Positions 33,120-41,148 of a DNA stretch of 46,673 nucleotides are shown here, piece by piece (position 1 is the first letter of the stretch; each line of letters opens with the position of its first letter). The translations under genes were made by a program, and so were the position numbers. The stretch is taken from contig CAZFTD010000004.1 of assembly GCA_964521525.1 (NCBI GenBank), positions 1 to 46,673 of the forward strand, in the 5' to 3' direction. This DNA is from CALEUX01 sp964521525 (GTDB taxonomy: Bacteria > Bacteroidota > Bacteroidia > Bacteroidales > Marinilabiliaceae). Under the pieces are notes generated by a model. It made no database searches, was not told the origin of the DNA, and worked only from the letters and a program-made list of their open reading frames with translations.

Positions 33120-34169
33120 ATGAAGGTATTGGTTTTATATACGCGTTTGGCAGGTTATTTCATGGCATGTATCCGCGAATTGTCGAAACATGTAGCTGAA
33201 ATTCATATTGTTTGTAAACCTCCCGACAACAATGCTCCATTTAATTTTGAGTATCCTGAGAATGTTTTCATACATACACGCACAAGTTTTACCAATCAAT
33301 CACTACTTCGTTTTGCAGAAACTTTGCAACCATCGGTTATTACTTCAAGTGGTTGGAGAGATATGGGATATTTAAAAGTTTGCAAACTAATGCATGGAAA
33401 AATCCCTACGGTGCTGCTTATGGATAACCGGTGGCGCAATAGCATAAAGCAGAGTATTTTATGTTTGTTTTCGCACAAATGGTTTACATCGGTTTTTACA
33501 TCCGTTTGGGTGCCTGGCCCCTCACAAAAAATGTATGCCGTTAAATTGGGCTTTAAACCTGAAGCTGTTTTTGAAGGATTGTTGAGTGCCGACACTGATT
33601 TTTTCAGGCAATATACGATGTACAGACTTGAAGGTGGAATTTTTCCACAGCGTTTTTTGTTTATTGGACGCTATAAAAAGGAAAAAGGCATTGATTTGCT
33701 CATAAGGGCTTTTATTGAACTTCAAAAAGAGCAACCAAATAACTGGGAACTTTGGTGTGCAGGTACAGGACCATTGGTTAATAAAATTGTGCCCCATCCA
33801 AAAATAAGACATCTCGGCTTTGTGCAACCTCAGCATATGCACAATCTTCTCGAAAAAACGGGTGTTTTTATTTTGCCAAGCCGGTTCGAGCCATGGGGAG
33901 TTGTGGTTCAGGAAATGGCCGTCGCCGGTTTTCCACTGATTGTTTCTTCCGAGGTTGGGGCCGCCGTCAATTTTGTGGATAATAATGGCTATGTGTTTGT
34001 AAATAAAAATGTTGAATCGCTAAAGTTAGCCATGAAGAACATCATTAGCATGAACAATCAACAATTAAAACAGATGGCGGGGAATTCGGCGCAGATTGGC
34101 TTAACTCATACCACTCAAAAATGGGTTGAAACAATTTTTAAGATTATTAATAAAAAGGGAGTAGTTTAG
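33120..34169 (+). CDS. glycosyltransferase, GT4-type
   Basis: A 349-residue GT-B-fold glycosyltransferase. The C-terminal nucleotide-sugar domain begins near FLFIGRYKKEKGIDLLIRAF and includes the E-x7-E type motif PSRFEPWGVVVQEMAVAG. The donor and acceptor are unknown; an envelope polysaccharide is likely from other glycosyltransferases nearby (35201-36187, 37850-39007). No transmembrane helix is predicted by eye, so it is cytosolic or membrane-peripheral. The start is near an AT-rich leader, after a heptamer tract. Confidence 0.88.
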   Translation: MKVLVLYTRLAGYFMACIRELSKHVAEIHIVCKPPDNNAPFNFEYPENVFIHTRTSFTNQSLLRFAETLQPSVITSSGWRDMGYLKVCKLMHGKIPTVLLMDNRWRNSIKQSILCLFSHKWFTSVFTSVWVPGPSQKMYAVKLGFKPEAVFEGLLSADTDFFRQYTMYRLEGGIFPQRFLFIGRYKKEKGIDLLIRAFIELQKEQPNNWELWCAGTGPLVNKIVPHPKIRHLGFVQPQHMHNLLEKTGVFILPSRFEPWGVVVQEMAVAGFPLIVSSEVGAAVNFVDNNGYVFVNKNVESLKLAMKNIISMNNQQLKQMAGNSAQIGLTHTTQKWVETIFKIINKKGVV

Positions 34170-34288
34170 TTACCAGATGTTAGCTATTAGTAGCTGGAAA
34201 CTAAGTCTTAGTAACAAGCCTGTAGAACGAAAATAATGCAATTGACGTATTGATATGTTATATTTATACGTAGTTTATTGTGGAGATT

Positions 34289-34523
34289 ATGGAAACGAAA
34301 TTATGAGACTAAATGATAATGTTATAGAAAGAGCTAAAAATTATGCACGTAGTCATAGAATTAGTCTTTCTAAGATAATTGAATCTTATCTTGATAGCAT
34401 TACAAAACAAAAAGAAGAAGAAGAGAAAAAGATTTCAATTACTCCTCTTGTTGAGAGAGCGGTGTGATTAATTTGCCTGCTAAAAAAGAATATCGTGATT
34501 TTTTAGCGGAAAAGTATAAATGA
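34289..34523 (+). pseudogene. DUF6364-type antitoxin, with frameshifts
   Basis: Three reading-frame pieces together make one small antitoxin. ATG 34289 encodes METKL then hits TGA. From 34303 the next frame gives RLNDNVIERAKNYARSHRIS and LSKIIESYLDSI through to TPLVE, ending in a TGA at 34465. From 34458 the third frame gives SGVINLPAKKEYRDFLAEKYK to TGA 34521. The order METKL, then RLNDNVIERAK, then the EYRDFLAEKYK tail is that of DUF6364 antitoxins of PIN toxins. Two frameshifts, so it is not functional as written; the middle piece alone (34303-34467) could still be translated. Confidence 0.75.
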
Positions 34524-34630
34524 AACGAGCCATGAGAAAATCATTCTCAAACAGGCAAATGCCTGAATGGCGAGTTCCCCCGATAAATCGGGGCAGGCAA
34601 TGTGACCATTAAAAATCAAATTATAGACAC

Positions 34631-35034
34631 ATGAAAAAGCTATTTGTTGATACAAATATTGTGATTGATTTATTATCAAGGATAGAACCCTTTTTTGAAG
34701 AAGCCGCAGAGTTATTTTTACTTGCAGATAATTATCAGTTTCCTCTTTGACTATTGCAAATACCAGTTATTTATTGTTGAGACAAATGGATTCGAATAAT
34801 GCAAAATCGGTTTTAAGGAAGCTTAGATTGATTCTTAAAGTTTTGCCATAAGATGATAAGATTATTGGATTAGCTTTAAACGACGACACATTTTCAGATT
34901 TTGAAGATAGACTTCAATACTTTACAGCAATTGAAGAGAAGCAAGAATTGATTATTACCAGAAATCTTAAAGATTTTAAAAAATCAAAATTGCCGACAAT
35001 GACAGCTAAACAATTTATTGAAACGCTTGAATAG
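34631..35034 (+). pseudogene. PIN-domain toxin, frameshift and stop
   Basis: From ATG 34631 the frame reads MKKLFVDTNIVIDLLSRIEP, with the first PIN acidic residue (D in FVDTN), and stops at TGA 34748. The adjacent frame continues from 34744 (SLTIANTSYLL, then MDSNNAKSVLRKL) to an in-frame TAA at 34849, then DDKIIGLALNDDTFSDFEDR with further PIN acidic residues, and QELIITRNLKDFKKS to TAG 35032. VapC-like PIN toxins cut RNA. It forms a decayed module with the antitoxin remnant just upstream; 107 bases between them include a CCCCGAT / ATCGGGG hairpin. Confidence 0.8.
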
Positions 35035-35042
35035 AGCCAGTT

Positions 35043-35170
35043 GCTACACACAATATAACCAATGCTGGGCTCAGAGGTAGCTTGAAAGCTTCTGTTCCGC
35101 CCAAAGTTTTGTAACGGTTTACAGAGAAGCCACCCGTAATGCGCCACTGGTCATATTGTAACCGTGTAGC
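35043..35170. mobile_element. 128-bp imperfect hairpin element with long terminal inverted repeats
   Basis: GCTACAC and CAATATAACCAATG at the left (35043-35064) are inverted at the right end (about 35143-35170) as CACTGGTCATATTG and GTGTAGC, with a 4-base bulge and two mismatches. Pairing continues weakly inward (GAGGTAGCTT with AAGCCACCC). The layout, a 60-140 bp folding site next to a toxin-antitoxin pair, recalls recombination sites of gene cassettes, but the consensus integron core GTTRRRY is not seen. Could also be a MITE. Confidence 0.45.
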
Positions 35171-35200
35171 CACAAAGAACAAAAAACAAAAAACAAAAAA

Positions 35201-36187
35201 CTAACGGTTCATTTGTTTATAAACTTCGGTATATTTTTCTGCAAGCTTTTTGGCATCGAATAGCGCTGCATTTTCCAATCCTTTTTTCACAAGGTGTGTT
35301 CGTAAATCGCCATCTTCCAAAACCCTGATGATACCTTTACGAATGTCCATAGGATTATAAGGGTCAACCAGATGGGCGCCTTCGCCGGCAACTTCCATCA
35401 TGGCACCAAAACAACTGGTTATTACCGGCCGGCCGGTGGCTTGTGCTTCAATAATAGGCATTCCAAATCCTTCAAAAAAGCTTGGAAAACAGAGCAGGTC
35501 GCACCGGCGGTAGGCGTCAATAATTTGTTCGTCGGAGGCCCCAACCAGATTCTCATAATTAATGCCTTTGCGGTACAATAAATCGCGTTGCGACTCTGAC
35601 AAACGCCCGGCAATAATCAACCTGACGTTTAATCCGGCAACTGCATCAATAATACCCTCAAGGTTTTTGTTGTACTTGGTGCCTATTACCAATAGTTGGG
35701 GAACTTCAGGGAGTCCGTGCTTTGGACTATAGGTGAATCCTGCAGGAAGTGGGTTGGTGATAACATGAATTTTTTCTTTGCTAATACCGGCCCACTCCAT
35801 AACCTGTTTTTTTGTGTGCTCCGAAATAACAGTAATTGCCTGAGCTCTGCGTGCCGGAAGCTTAACCCAAAACCACCGTAGAATACTGGTTTTAAAACCG
35901 TCACTTCGAATCAGTGATTCCAGATCGTGATAGGTAATAACCAGACCTTTTTTTGGAAGGGCCAAAGCAATATAACTGATATCGCCCGTAATATGGTTGA
36001 TATTTCCTTTGTTTTTCCGGGCTTCCAATAATGCCTTTATGCGCGACAATATGCCTTTATCGCCTGTTGTGAGTTTGTAAATATGGGTATCAACATAGTT
36101 CGGAAGGCTTTTAATAATTAAATTAAAAACCCTTTCAATGCTGTGATACTGAGGTTGTGGTTTTCTGAAAAAAAAGGTAACCTGCAT
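35201..36187 (-). CDS. glycosyltransferase, GT4-type
   Basis: A 328-residue GT-B glycosyltransferase. Recognisable parts are KGLVITYHDLESLIRS, RAQAITVISEHTKKQVMEW (typical N-domain helix), PQLLVIGTKYNKNLEGIIDA and the donor-binding FFEGFGMPIIEAQATGRPVI. The acceptor is unknown. It opens on the minus strand; the MATE gene starts divergently about 160 bases to the right. It follows the hairpin element and dead toxin-antitoxin locus in tail-to-tail orientation. Confidence 0.9.
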   Translation of the reverse strand: MQVTFFFRKPQPQYHSIERVFNLIIKSLPNYVDTHIYKLTTGDKGILSRIKALLEARKNKGNINHITGDISYIALALPKKGLVITYHDLESLIRSDGFKTSILRWFWVKLPARRAQAITVISEHTKKQVMEWAGISKEKIHVITNPLPAGFTYSPKHGLPEVPQLLVIGTKYNKNLEGIIDAVAGLNVRLIIAGRLSESQRDLLYRKGINYENLVGASDEQIIDAYRRCDLLCFPSFFEGFGMPIIEAQATGRPVITSCFGAMMEVAGEGAHLVDPYNPMDIRKGIIRVLEDGDLRTHLVKKGLENAALFDAKKLAEKYTEVYKQMNR

Positions 36188-36348
36188 ATTTCAACGATTA
36201 AAAGTAAAATACCAGAATCTCCGGAAATACCTGCACTAAGATAAGATAAATGTTGGTCACTTCATACATTATACTACTCTTCCGCAGTTGAAAACCTGTT
36301 TTTTTAGTTGGTTTAAAAGTACTTTCTTTGTAGTTTGTTTTCGAAGGA

Positions 36349-37728
36349 ATGGATAAAGGAGAAAGCGCAATGGGTTTTATAAATAAGATTCGAACGACAC
36401 AAATAGGTAAGTACAGGCCTCATTATATCCCCAATTTTAAGCTGGCATTTCCGGTTGTTTTGTCGCAGGCCGGTCAAATGGTGGTTGTATTGGCCGATAC
36501 GCTAATGGTTGGTCGTTTAGGAGCCACACAACTGGCAGCCGCAGCGTTGGCCAATAATATTTTTGTGGTTGGTTTGGTATTTGGTATAGGGATAGTGAGT
36601 GGCCTTACACCCCTTGTTGGAAAGGAATTTGGTGGAGGTAATCGTCCGGGTGCTGTAGTGTGGTTGAAACAAGGATTTTTGGTGTTTCCTATAATCGCAC
36701 TCTTTCAGGCCCTTATAATGGGAGCCGTAGTTATACTATTACCGCAATTAGGTCAACCTGCCGATGTGGTTGAACTAGCCATTCCTTATTATATGGTTTT
36801 AGTTTTGTCGATTATTCCATTTCAGATTTTTTCGATTTTAAAGCAATATGCCGAAGGACTTGGAAACACCCGTATTGCCATGATAATAACCATTACGGCC
36901 AATGTGATTAATATCATTCTCAACTACATATTGATATACGGGAAGTTTGGTTTTCAGGCTTATGGTTTGATGGGAGCGGGGTATGCCACACTTATTGCTC
37001 GCATCATTATGCCATTTATCTTTATTTTTATTTTTTTGAAATTCAATTTCTTCAAAGCCGACCGAATGGAATGTAAAAAAGTTCAGATTAATGTGCGGTT
37101 ATCGGGGCGGTTGTTGCATCTGGGTATTCCCATTGCAGGCCAGTACGTGGCAGAAGTACTTTCTTTCAGTTTGGGAAGCATTATGATGGGATGGCTGGGT
37201 GCAACAGCTTTAGCAGCTCATCAGATTGTGTTAAGTCTGGCAAGTTTTACCTATATGGTTTCATCTGGTTTTGCAGCTGCCACCACCATAAAAGTAAGTC
37301 ATTTTCGAGGACAAGGAAGTTACACACTGGCACGCCATTCGGTTTTTGCATCGTTGCATCAGGTACTGATTTTCATGGCCGGCAGTGTAACCGTGTTTTG
37401 TCTTTTCCGGTTTAAAATTCCTGGTTTGTTTATTGCAGATAGTGAAGTAATTGCCATTGCAGGTTTGTTGATGCTTATTGCCGGCATGTTTCAACTGTTC
37501 GACGGTCTTCAGGTGGTAATGTTGGGCGCTTTAAGAGGCTACGAAGATGTTAAAATACCAGTGATTATTATTTTGGTTGCCTATTTTTTAATTGCCTTAC
37601 CCATGGGTTACCTGATGGCTTTTGTGCTGAAACTTGGGGCAGCCGGAATTTGGATTGGTTATCTTTTGGGATTAATAACAGTTGGAGGGTTGCTATTAAC
37701 GAGGTTTAGGAAAATATCGAAGGTTTAG
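36349..37728 (+). CDS. MATE family efflux transporter
   Basis: A 459-residue polytopic protein of about 12 helices in two homologous halves. MATE-type features are FKLAFPVVLSQAGQMVVVLAD, then MVGRLGATQLAAAALANNIF in the N-half, and LAAHQIVLSLASFTYMVSSG in the C-half. It exports cationic drugs or metabolites in exchange for Na+ or H+; the substrate is unknown. ATG 36349 is used, but an in-frame ATG at 36370 with a well-placed AAAGGAG at 36355-36361 is an equally good start. Its own stop codon TAG is the first word of the heptamer tract that follows. Confidence 0.93.
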   Translation: MDKGESAMGFINKIRTTQIGKYRPHYIPNFKLAFPVVLSQAGQMVVVLADTLMVGRLGATQLAAAALANNIFVVGLVFGIGIVSGLTPLVGKEFGGGNRPGAVVWLKQGFLVFPIIALFQALIMGAVVILLPQLGQPADVVELAIPYYMVLVLSIIPFQIFSILKQYAEGLGNTRIAMIITITANVINIILNYILIYGKFGFQAYGLMGAGYATLIARIIMPFIFIFIFLKFNFFKADRMECKKVQINVRLSGRLLHLGIPIAGQYVAEVLSFSLGSIMMGWLGATALAAHQIVLSLASFTYMVSSGFAAATTIKVSHFRGQGSYTLARHSVFASLHQVLIFMAGSVTVFCLFRFKIPGLFIADSEVIAIAGLLMLIAGMFQLFDGLQVVMLGALRGYEDVKIPVIIILVAYFLIALPMGYLMAFVLKLGAAGIWIGYLLGLITVGGLLLTRFRKISKV

Positions 37729-37849
37729 CTGTTAGCTGTTAGTTGTTAGCTGTTAGTTGTTAGCTGTTAGTTGTTAGCTCTAAGCTTTCTTCTCTATGCC
37801 CTTCACTCTAAGCCCTCAGCCCTTCGCTCTACCCCATTTGCTCTACGCC
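37725..37849. repeat. heptamer-phased tract between convergent genes; begins at the MATE stop codon
   Basis: TTAG occurs at 37725, 37732, 37739, 37746, 37753, 37760, 37767 and 37774, exactly 7 apart (TTAGCTG/TTAGTTG words). It passes into TATGCCC TTCACTC TAAGCCC TCAGCCC TTCGCTC (37795 onward) in step. The first TTAG includes the TAG that ends the MATE gene. Confidence 0.85.
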
Positions 37850-39007
37850 CTATTCCTCTTTGAGCATTTTTTTGTAAACATCCAGTACTTCATTATCATT
37901 AATAATGGATTGGGCCAGAGTGGTGGCACCTTTGCACAACTCATCAAATTGTTCCTGGCTATATTCCGATATAAGCATCATTTTTTTTGTAAAGGCAGAC
38001 ATGGCTGAAAGTGGTAAATCCCAGCCGGCTTGTTTTTCTTCAAGTTTTTGCCAGGGAGTTTGGTCACTGATAAGAACCGGACGGCCTGCCATGAGGCTTT
38101 CCAGAATTACGTGCCCGAAATTCTCGCCACGACTGGGTAAATAAAGCAGATGATACTGACTGATAACTGATAAAATTTCGTCGGGAGCAATTACCCCCCG
38201 ATAGTTTATTTCAATATTTTCGGGCATTTGTTTGATAACACTTTCGCACTCTTTCCAATACTCATGGTTATAAATCTGCCCGTATAAATCGAATATAATT
38301 CTCTGTTTACCCGTAGTTTTTAATAGAGACTCCATAGCATACAAGGTGTTTTTTTCAGGCGCAATGCGGGCAACAGAACAAATACGCAGTTGGCCGGGCT
38401 TCTTAATAATTGAAGAAAACGATTCGGCTATTTTTTTTGGAAGATTGGGCGCTGTAACTTTTTCACCTTTACAACCAAGGTTGTTGTCAACATCTTCGCC
38501 CTCTTTGGCATTGGTAATGTGCCAAACAACGTCTTTGTACAAACCAGCAAGTTTGGCTGCATTTAAGAAAATCCGTTTTTTAACGCTCTTTATATGTATG
38601 GCACTTTCGGCCAGCATACCTCTTGGAGCCACAATAATTCGGGCTTTCTTATAAAGTTTGGCGGCAATCAACGGCAGAAGCGAAAATTTGGGCGAATATA
38701 TTCCATTAATGTAAATGGTGTTAGGTACAACTTCTTTTATCAGCGATTGCCACTGTTTTAAAGAGCAATTTTTCTCACTGGCATAAAAAACCTTTACGCC
38801 CTCTTTAAAATCATTCCATTGATTGGATGAAATGTTTTGGTAGGGTTGATGCTCTAAATATTCGGTATCCCGTGTAACTATGTAAAAGTCAAAATCATTA
38901 TGCAAATGGTCAACCATGTTTGCCATAGAACGCACCGGGCCTCCCGCCTTAAAACCAGGCAGAAACCAATCGATAAAGACCAAAATCCGTTTTTTATTGT
39001 TGTTCAA
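37850..39007 (-). CDS. glycosyltransferase, GT4-type
   Basis: A 385-residue GT-B glycosyltransferase. The N-domain has RILVFIDWFLPGFKAGGPVR with the GG(P)xR type acceptor loop, and IIVAPRGMLAESA. The C-domain has RICSVARIAPEKNTLYAMES and the donor motif SRGENFGHVILESLMAGRPVLIS. It is probably involved in exopolysaccharide or O-antigen synthesis. The start is preceded by a heptamer tract, the gene-proximal words being TTAG-type. Confidence 0.9.
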   Translation of the reverse strand: MNNNKKRILVFIDWFLPGFKAGGPVRSMANMVDHLHNDFDFYIVTRDTEYLEHQPYQNISSNQWNDFKEGVKVFYASEKNCSLKQWQSLIKEVVPNTIYINGIYSPKFSLLPLIAAKLYKKARIIVAPRGMLAESAIHIKSVKKRIFLNAAKLAGLYKDVVWHITNAKEGEDVDNNLGCKGEKVTAPNLPKKIAESFSSIIKKPGQLRICSVARIAPEKNTLYAMESLLKTTGKQRIIFDLYGQIYNHEYWKECESVIKQMPENIEINYRGVIAPDEILSVISQYHLLYLPSRGENFGHVILESLMAGRPVLISDQTPWQKLEEKQAGWDLPLSAMSAFTKKMMLISEYSQEQFDELCKGATTLAQSIINDNEVLDVYKKMLKEE

Positions 39008-39009
39008 AA

Positions 39010-39117
39010 CTGTTTATTTTAGTTCCCAGTTGTTAGCTGTTAGCTGTTAGTTGTTAGTTGTTAGGTATTAGGTATTAGCTGCCAACTCTTCGCCCTTTGC
39101 CCTATGCTCTCCGCTCT
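39010..39117. repeat. heptamer-phased tract upstream of a glycosyltransferase
   Basis: TTAG at 39033, 39040, 39047, 39054, 39061, 39068 and 39075, exactly 7 apart, then ACTCTTC GCCCTTT GCCCTAT GCTCTCC GCTCTTT in step. The TTAG end lies nearest the gene start at 39007. Confidence 0.85.
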
Positions 39118-40236
39118 TTACCCTAAAATTCTTTTCTTTAAATATCGCACTGTATTTTTTAAAAGGTACCATATCCTGTAAAAGGATAGTTTTTTTCGTT
39201 GATTTTTTTGAACGGTTAGTATATTCCAGATAAAACTACATTTATTTCTGAAACCTTTGGTATGCAAAAACCTTTCAATGGTAACGCCATAGCTGTATTC
39301 GTTTTTTGAGTTTTCCGTTGTTTGCAGCAAAAGAATTATCGCTTCTATTTCCTTTTCGGCCTCTTTTGATATGGGAATGGACAATGAATTGCCGGGAGCG
39401 AGAAGGGTGTAAAAGGAGAGCATCAGTTTAACCGGCTCCCAAACTTTCCATTTTTTGGCTATGGATTCAATGTTGTGAATGGAAATCTGGTTTCCGTAAT
39501 GTTGCACCAGTGCTGAGAAATCGTAGAACCATCCTAAACGAATGCCGCCCCTGCGGTACGAATAGTAAATATGTATAGCCAGATAAATAACCATTTGCTG
39601 CAGATCGATGGTTGAAGCGTGTTTCCCTGCAATGGGCAGTGTGCTTGCCAAAATCTCATCAAGCGGTAAGGTATATTTTAAATTTACAGGGAATAAATTC
39701 CGGTGTATTTCAATGGAGCATCCCCTGAAAATAAACGATGGAACATGATGGCCGGTTGGGTCATCAAACAATTGGCTGATATCGCCTTCGGGGTTAAGAA
39801 GTTGCCAGGCTTTGTGTTCCTGTCCCGGCGGCACCAGAATGTCGATGTCGCTCATAGGTCTGTAAGCTACATCCTTGTAAACATATGGTGCCAAAAAGCT
39901 TCCTTTTAATAATATCGATGGAATTTGATACTCGTGAAGAAGGTTCACAATTTCATCGGCTACCAATTGAAAGGCTGTGTTTCTACCCAAATTAAAGAGA
40001 TATTCTTTTCGCAATTCCAGCTTGCTGCGAGCTGTAAGGTAATCGGAGAATTGATTGCGATACATGAGCGATGCCAATCCATTGCGCTTGCAGAAGTTGC
40101 AGATGTATTGGCTGGCCTCGTCACTAAAAAAATTAGTTTCAATGTTGATATCCCGAAAAAGCACGTTGATAACCCAAAGGTCTTCGTAGGTGAAGAGTGC
40201 CTCCAACTTTGAGATTTGTGATGTGCTTTTTGTCAT
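39118..40236 (-). CDS. nucleotidyltransferase-family protein (PF14907-like)
   Basis: A 372-residue protein. The nucleotidyltransferase signature is LLKGSFLAPYVYKDVAYRPM followed by SDIDILV, with D130 and D132 as candidate metal ligands. The rest is helical (the long LGWFYDFSALVQHYGN segment is typical of the uncharacterised PF14907 family). These proteins often occur in polysaccharide or modified-peptide loci, and their reaction is unknown. It begins 10 bases after the YkgJ-family stop, so the two form an operon. Not to be confused with classical poly(A) polymerase types. Confidence 0.75.
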   Translation of the reverse strand: MTKSTSQISKLEALFTYEDLWVINVLFRDINIETNFFSDEASQYICNFCKRNGLASLMYRNQFSDYLTARSKLELRKEYLFNLGRNTAFQLVADEIVNLLHEYQIPSILLKGSFLAPYVYKDVAYRPMSDIDILVPPGQEHKAWQLLNPEGDISQLFDDPTGHHVPSFIFRGCSIEIHRNLFPVNLKYTLPLDEILASTLPIAGKHASTIDLQQMVIYLAIHIYYSYRRGGIRLGWFYDFSALVQHYGNQISIHNIESIAKKWKVWEPVKLMLSFYTLLAPGNSLSIPISKEAEKEIEAIILLLQTTENSKNEYSYGVTIERFLHTKGFRNKCSFIWNILTVQKNQRKKLSFYRIWYLLKNTVRYLKKRILG

Positions 40237-40246
40237 TTTTTATAAA

Positions 40247-40921
40247 TCAGGCAGCATGGTCCATACCCCCTTCAGGCGTTAATACAGGCGGTTCGTCAGG
40301 TTCCGGGGCGTCGGGGTTGTACCATTGCATGCGAAACATAACATACTCCAATGCCTTTTTTATGGCAATATTTATGGGGTAAAGATTACAATCAAAGGTA
40401 AGATTTAAATTTCTGACAATGGATGAAGTGTCAGAATTAAGCGGAAATTCGTGACTAATTTGGTCGAGCATCTCCTGGTTAAGCCGGTGTTCTTCTTTCA
40501 ATAATTTACATAGCAGCATTTCGCGTGTGGCATCCTTTTTTAAGCGGGCACCACCTCCAAAAAGCCGGCAAATTAACGGACGAAGGGCATATTCTGAGCA
40601 AAATCCCTGTTTCCCGTCTTCCGAGTTTTTTTTATAGAAGATACATGGCTGTTGTTCAATGTTTTCCGTCTCAAGCAACTGAAGTATCTCATCACCCTTT
40701 GCATTCATGGCAATTTGAATGGATAGGGGAATCAGTTCAAAAACTGAAACTTCTATTTTTGATGATGGCACATAACAACAGGCACCGCAACCCGACAAGC
40801 AATAGAAACCTCTGTTTTTTCGAATTTCATTGGTTTCGTTATCGTATTGCCGGTAAAAATCAACCAGTTGTTGAACACCCTCTATTCCCAGTGAAGGAAA
40901 TTTTTCAGTTGCCTCAAACAT
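40247..40921 (-). CDS. YkgJ-family cysteine cluster protein
   Basis: A 224-residue protein with the YkgJ cysteine cluster. C41, C45, C48 and C49 lie in CLSGCGACC, then PCIFY, then FCSEYALRPLICRLFGGG and MLLCKLL. The set suggests binding of zinc or an iron-sulfur cluster; biochemical roles of the family are not settled. The C-terminus is acidic and Pro-rich (DAPEPDEPPVLTPEGG). It is the first gene of a two-gene operon with the nucleotidyltransferase-like gene 10 bases downstream. A long heptamer tract precedes it. Confidence 0.85.
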   Translation of the reverse strand: MFEATEKFPSLGIEGVQQLVDFYRQYDNETNEIRKNRGFYCLSGCGACCYVPSSKIEVSVFELIPLSIQIAMNAKGDEILQLLETENIEQQPCIFYKKNSEDGKQGFCSEYALRPLICRLFGGGARLKKDATREMLLCKLLKEEHRLNQEMLDQISHEFPLNSDTSSIVRNLNLTFDCNLYPINIAIKKALEYVMFRMQWYNPDAPEPDEPPVLTPEGGMDHAA

Positions 40922-40929
40922 TTTTATAG

Positions 40930-41145
40930 TTCAGAGTTTTTTAGTTCGAAGTTGTTAGTTGTTAGTTGTTAGCTCTTAGCTCTTAGCTTGAAGCTCAAAG
41001 TTCTAAGCTCAATGTTTTTAGCTCAATGTTTTTAGCTCTTTGCTTTCAGCTTTATTCCCTTCTCTCTTTGCTCCAAGCCCTTTACCCTACGCCCTGTTCC
41101 CTACGCTCTATGCACTTTGCTCTAAGCCCTTAACCCTACGCCTTT
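40930..41145. repeat. longest heptamer-phased tract of the window
   Basis: More than 200 bases of TTAGTTG / TTAGCTC / GAAGCTC words (about 40941-41040), followed by CCCTTCT CTCTTTG CTCCAAG CCCTTTA CCCTACG CCCTGTT CCCTACG CTCTATG CACTTTG CTCTAAG CCCTTAA CCCTACG in step. The TTAG end is nearest the YkgJ-family start. Confidence 0.8.
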
Positions 41146-41148
41146 CGT

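Noticed and set aside
33892..33906. tRNA T-loop-like GGTTCGAGCC
   Set aside because: Inside the glycosyltransferase coding sequence. No cloverleaf can be built around it.
34914..35147. 77-residue minus-strand ORF
   Set aside because: It lies across the antisense of the toxin remnant and the hairpin element, with no domain features.
35043..35170. Canonical integron attC site
   Set aside because: The required GTTRRRY / RYYYAAC core pair was not found, so only a resemblance is reported.
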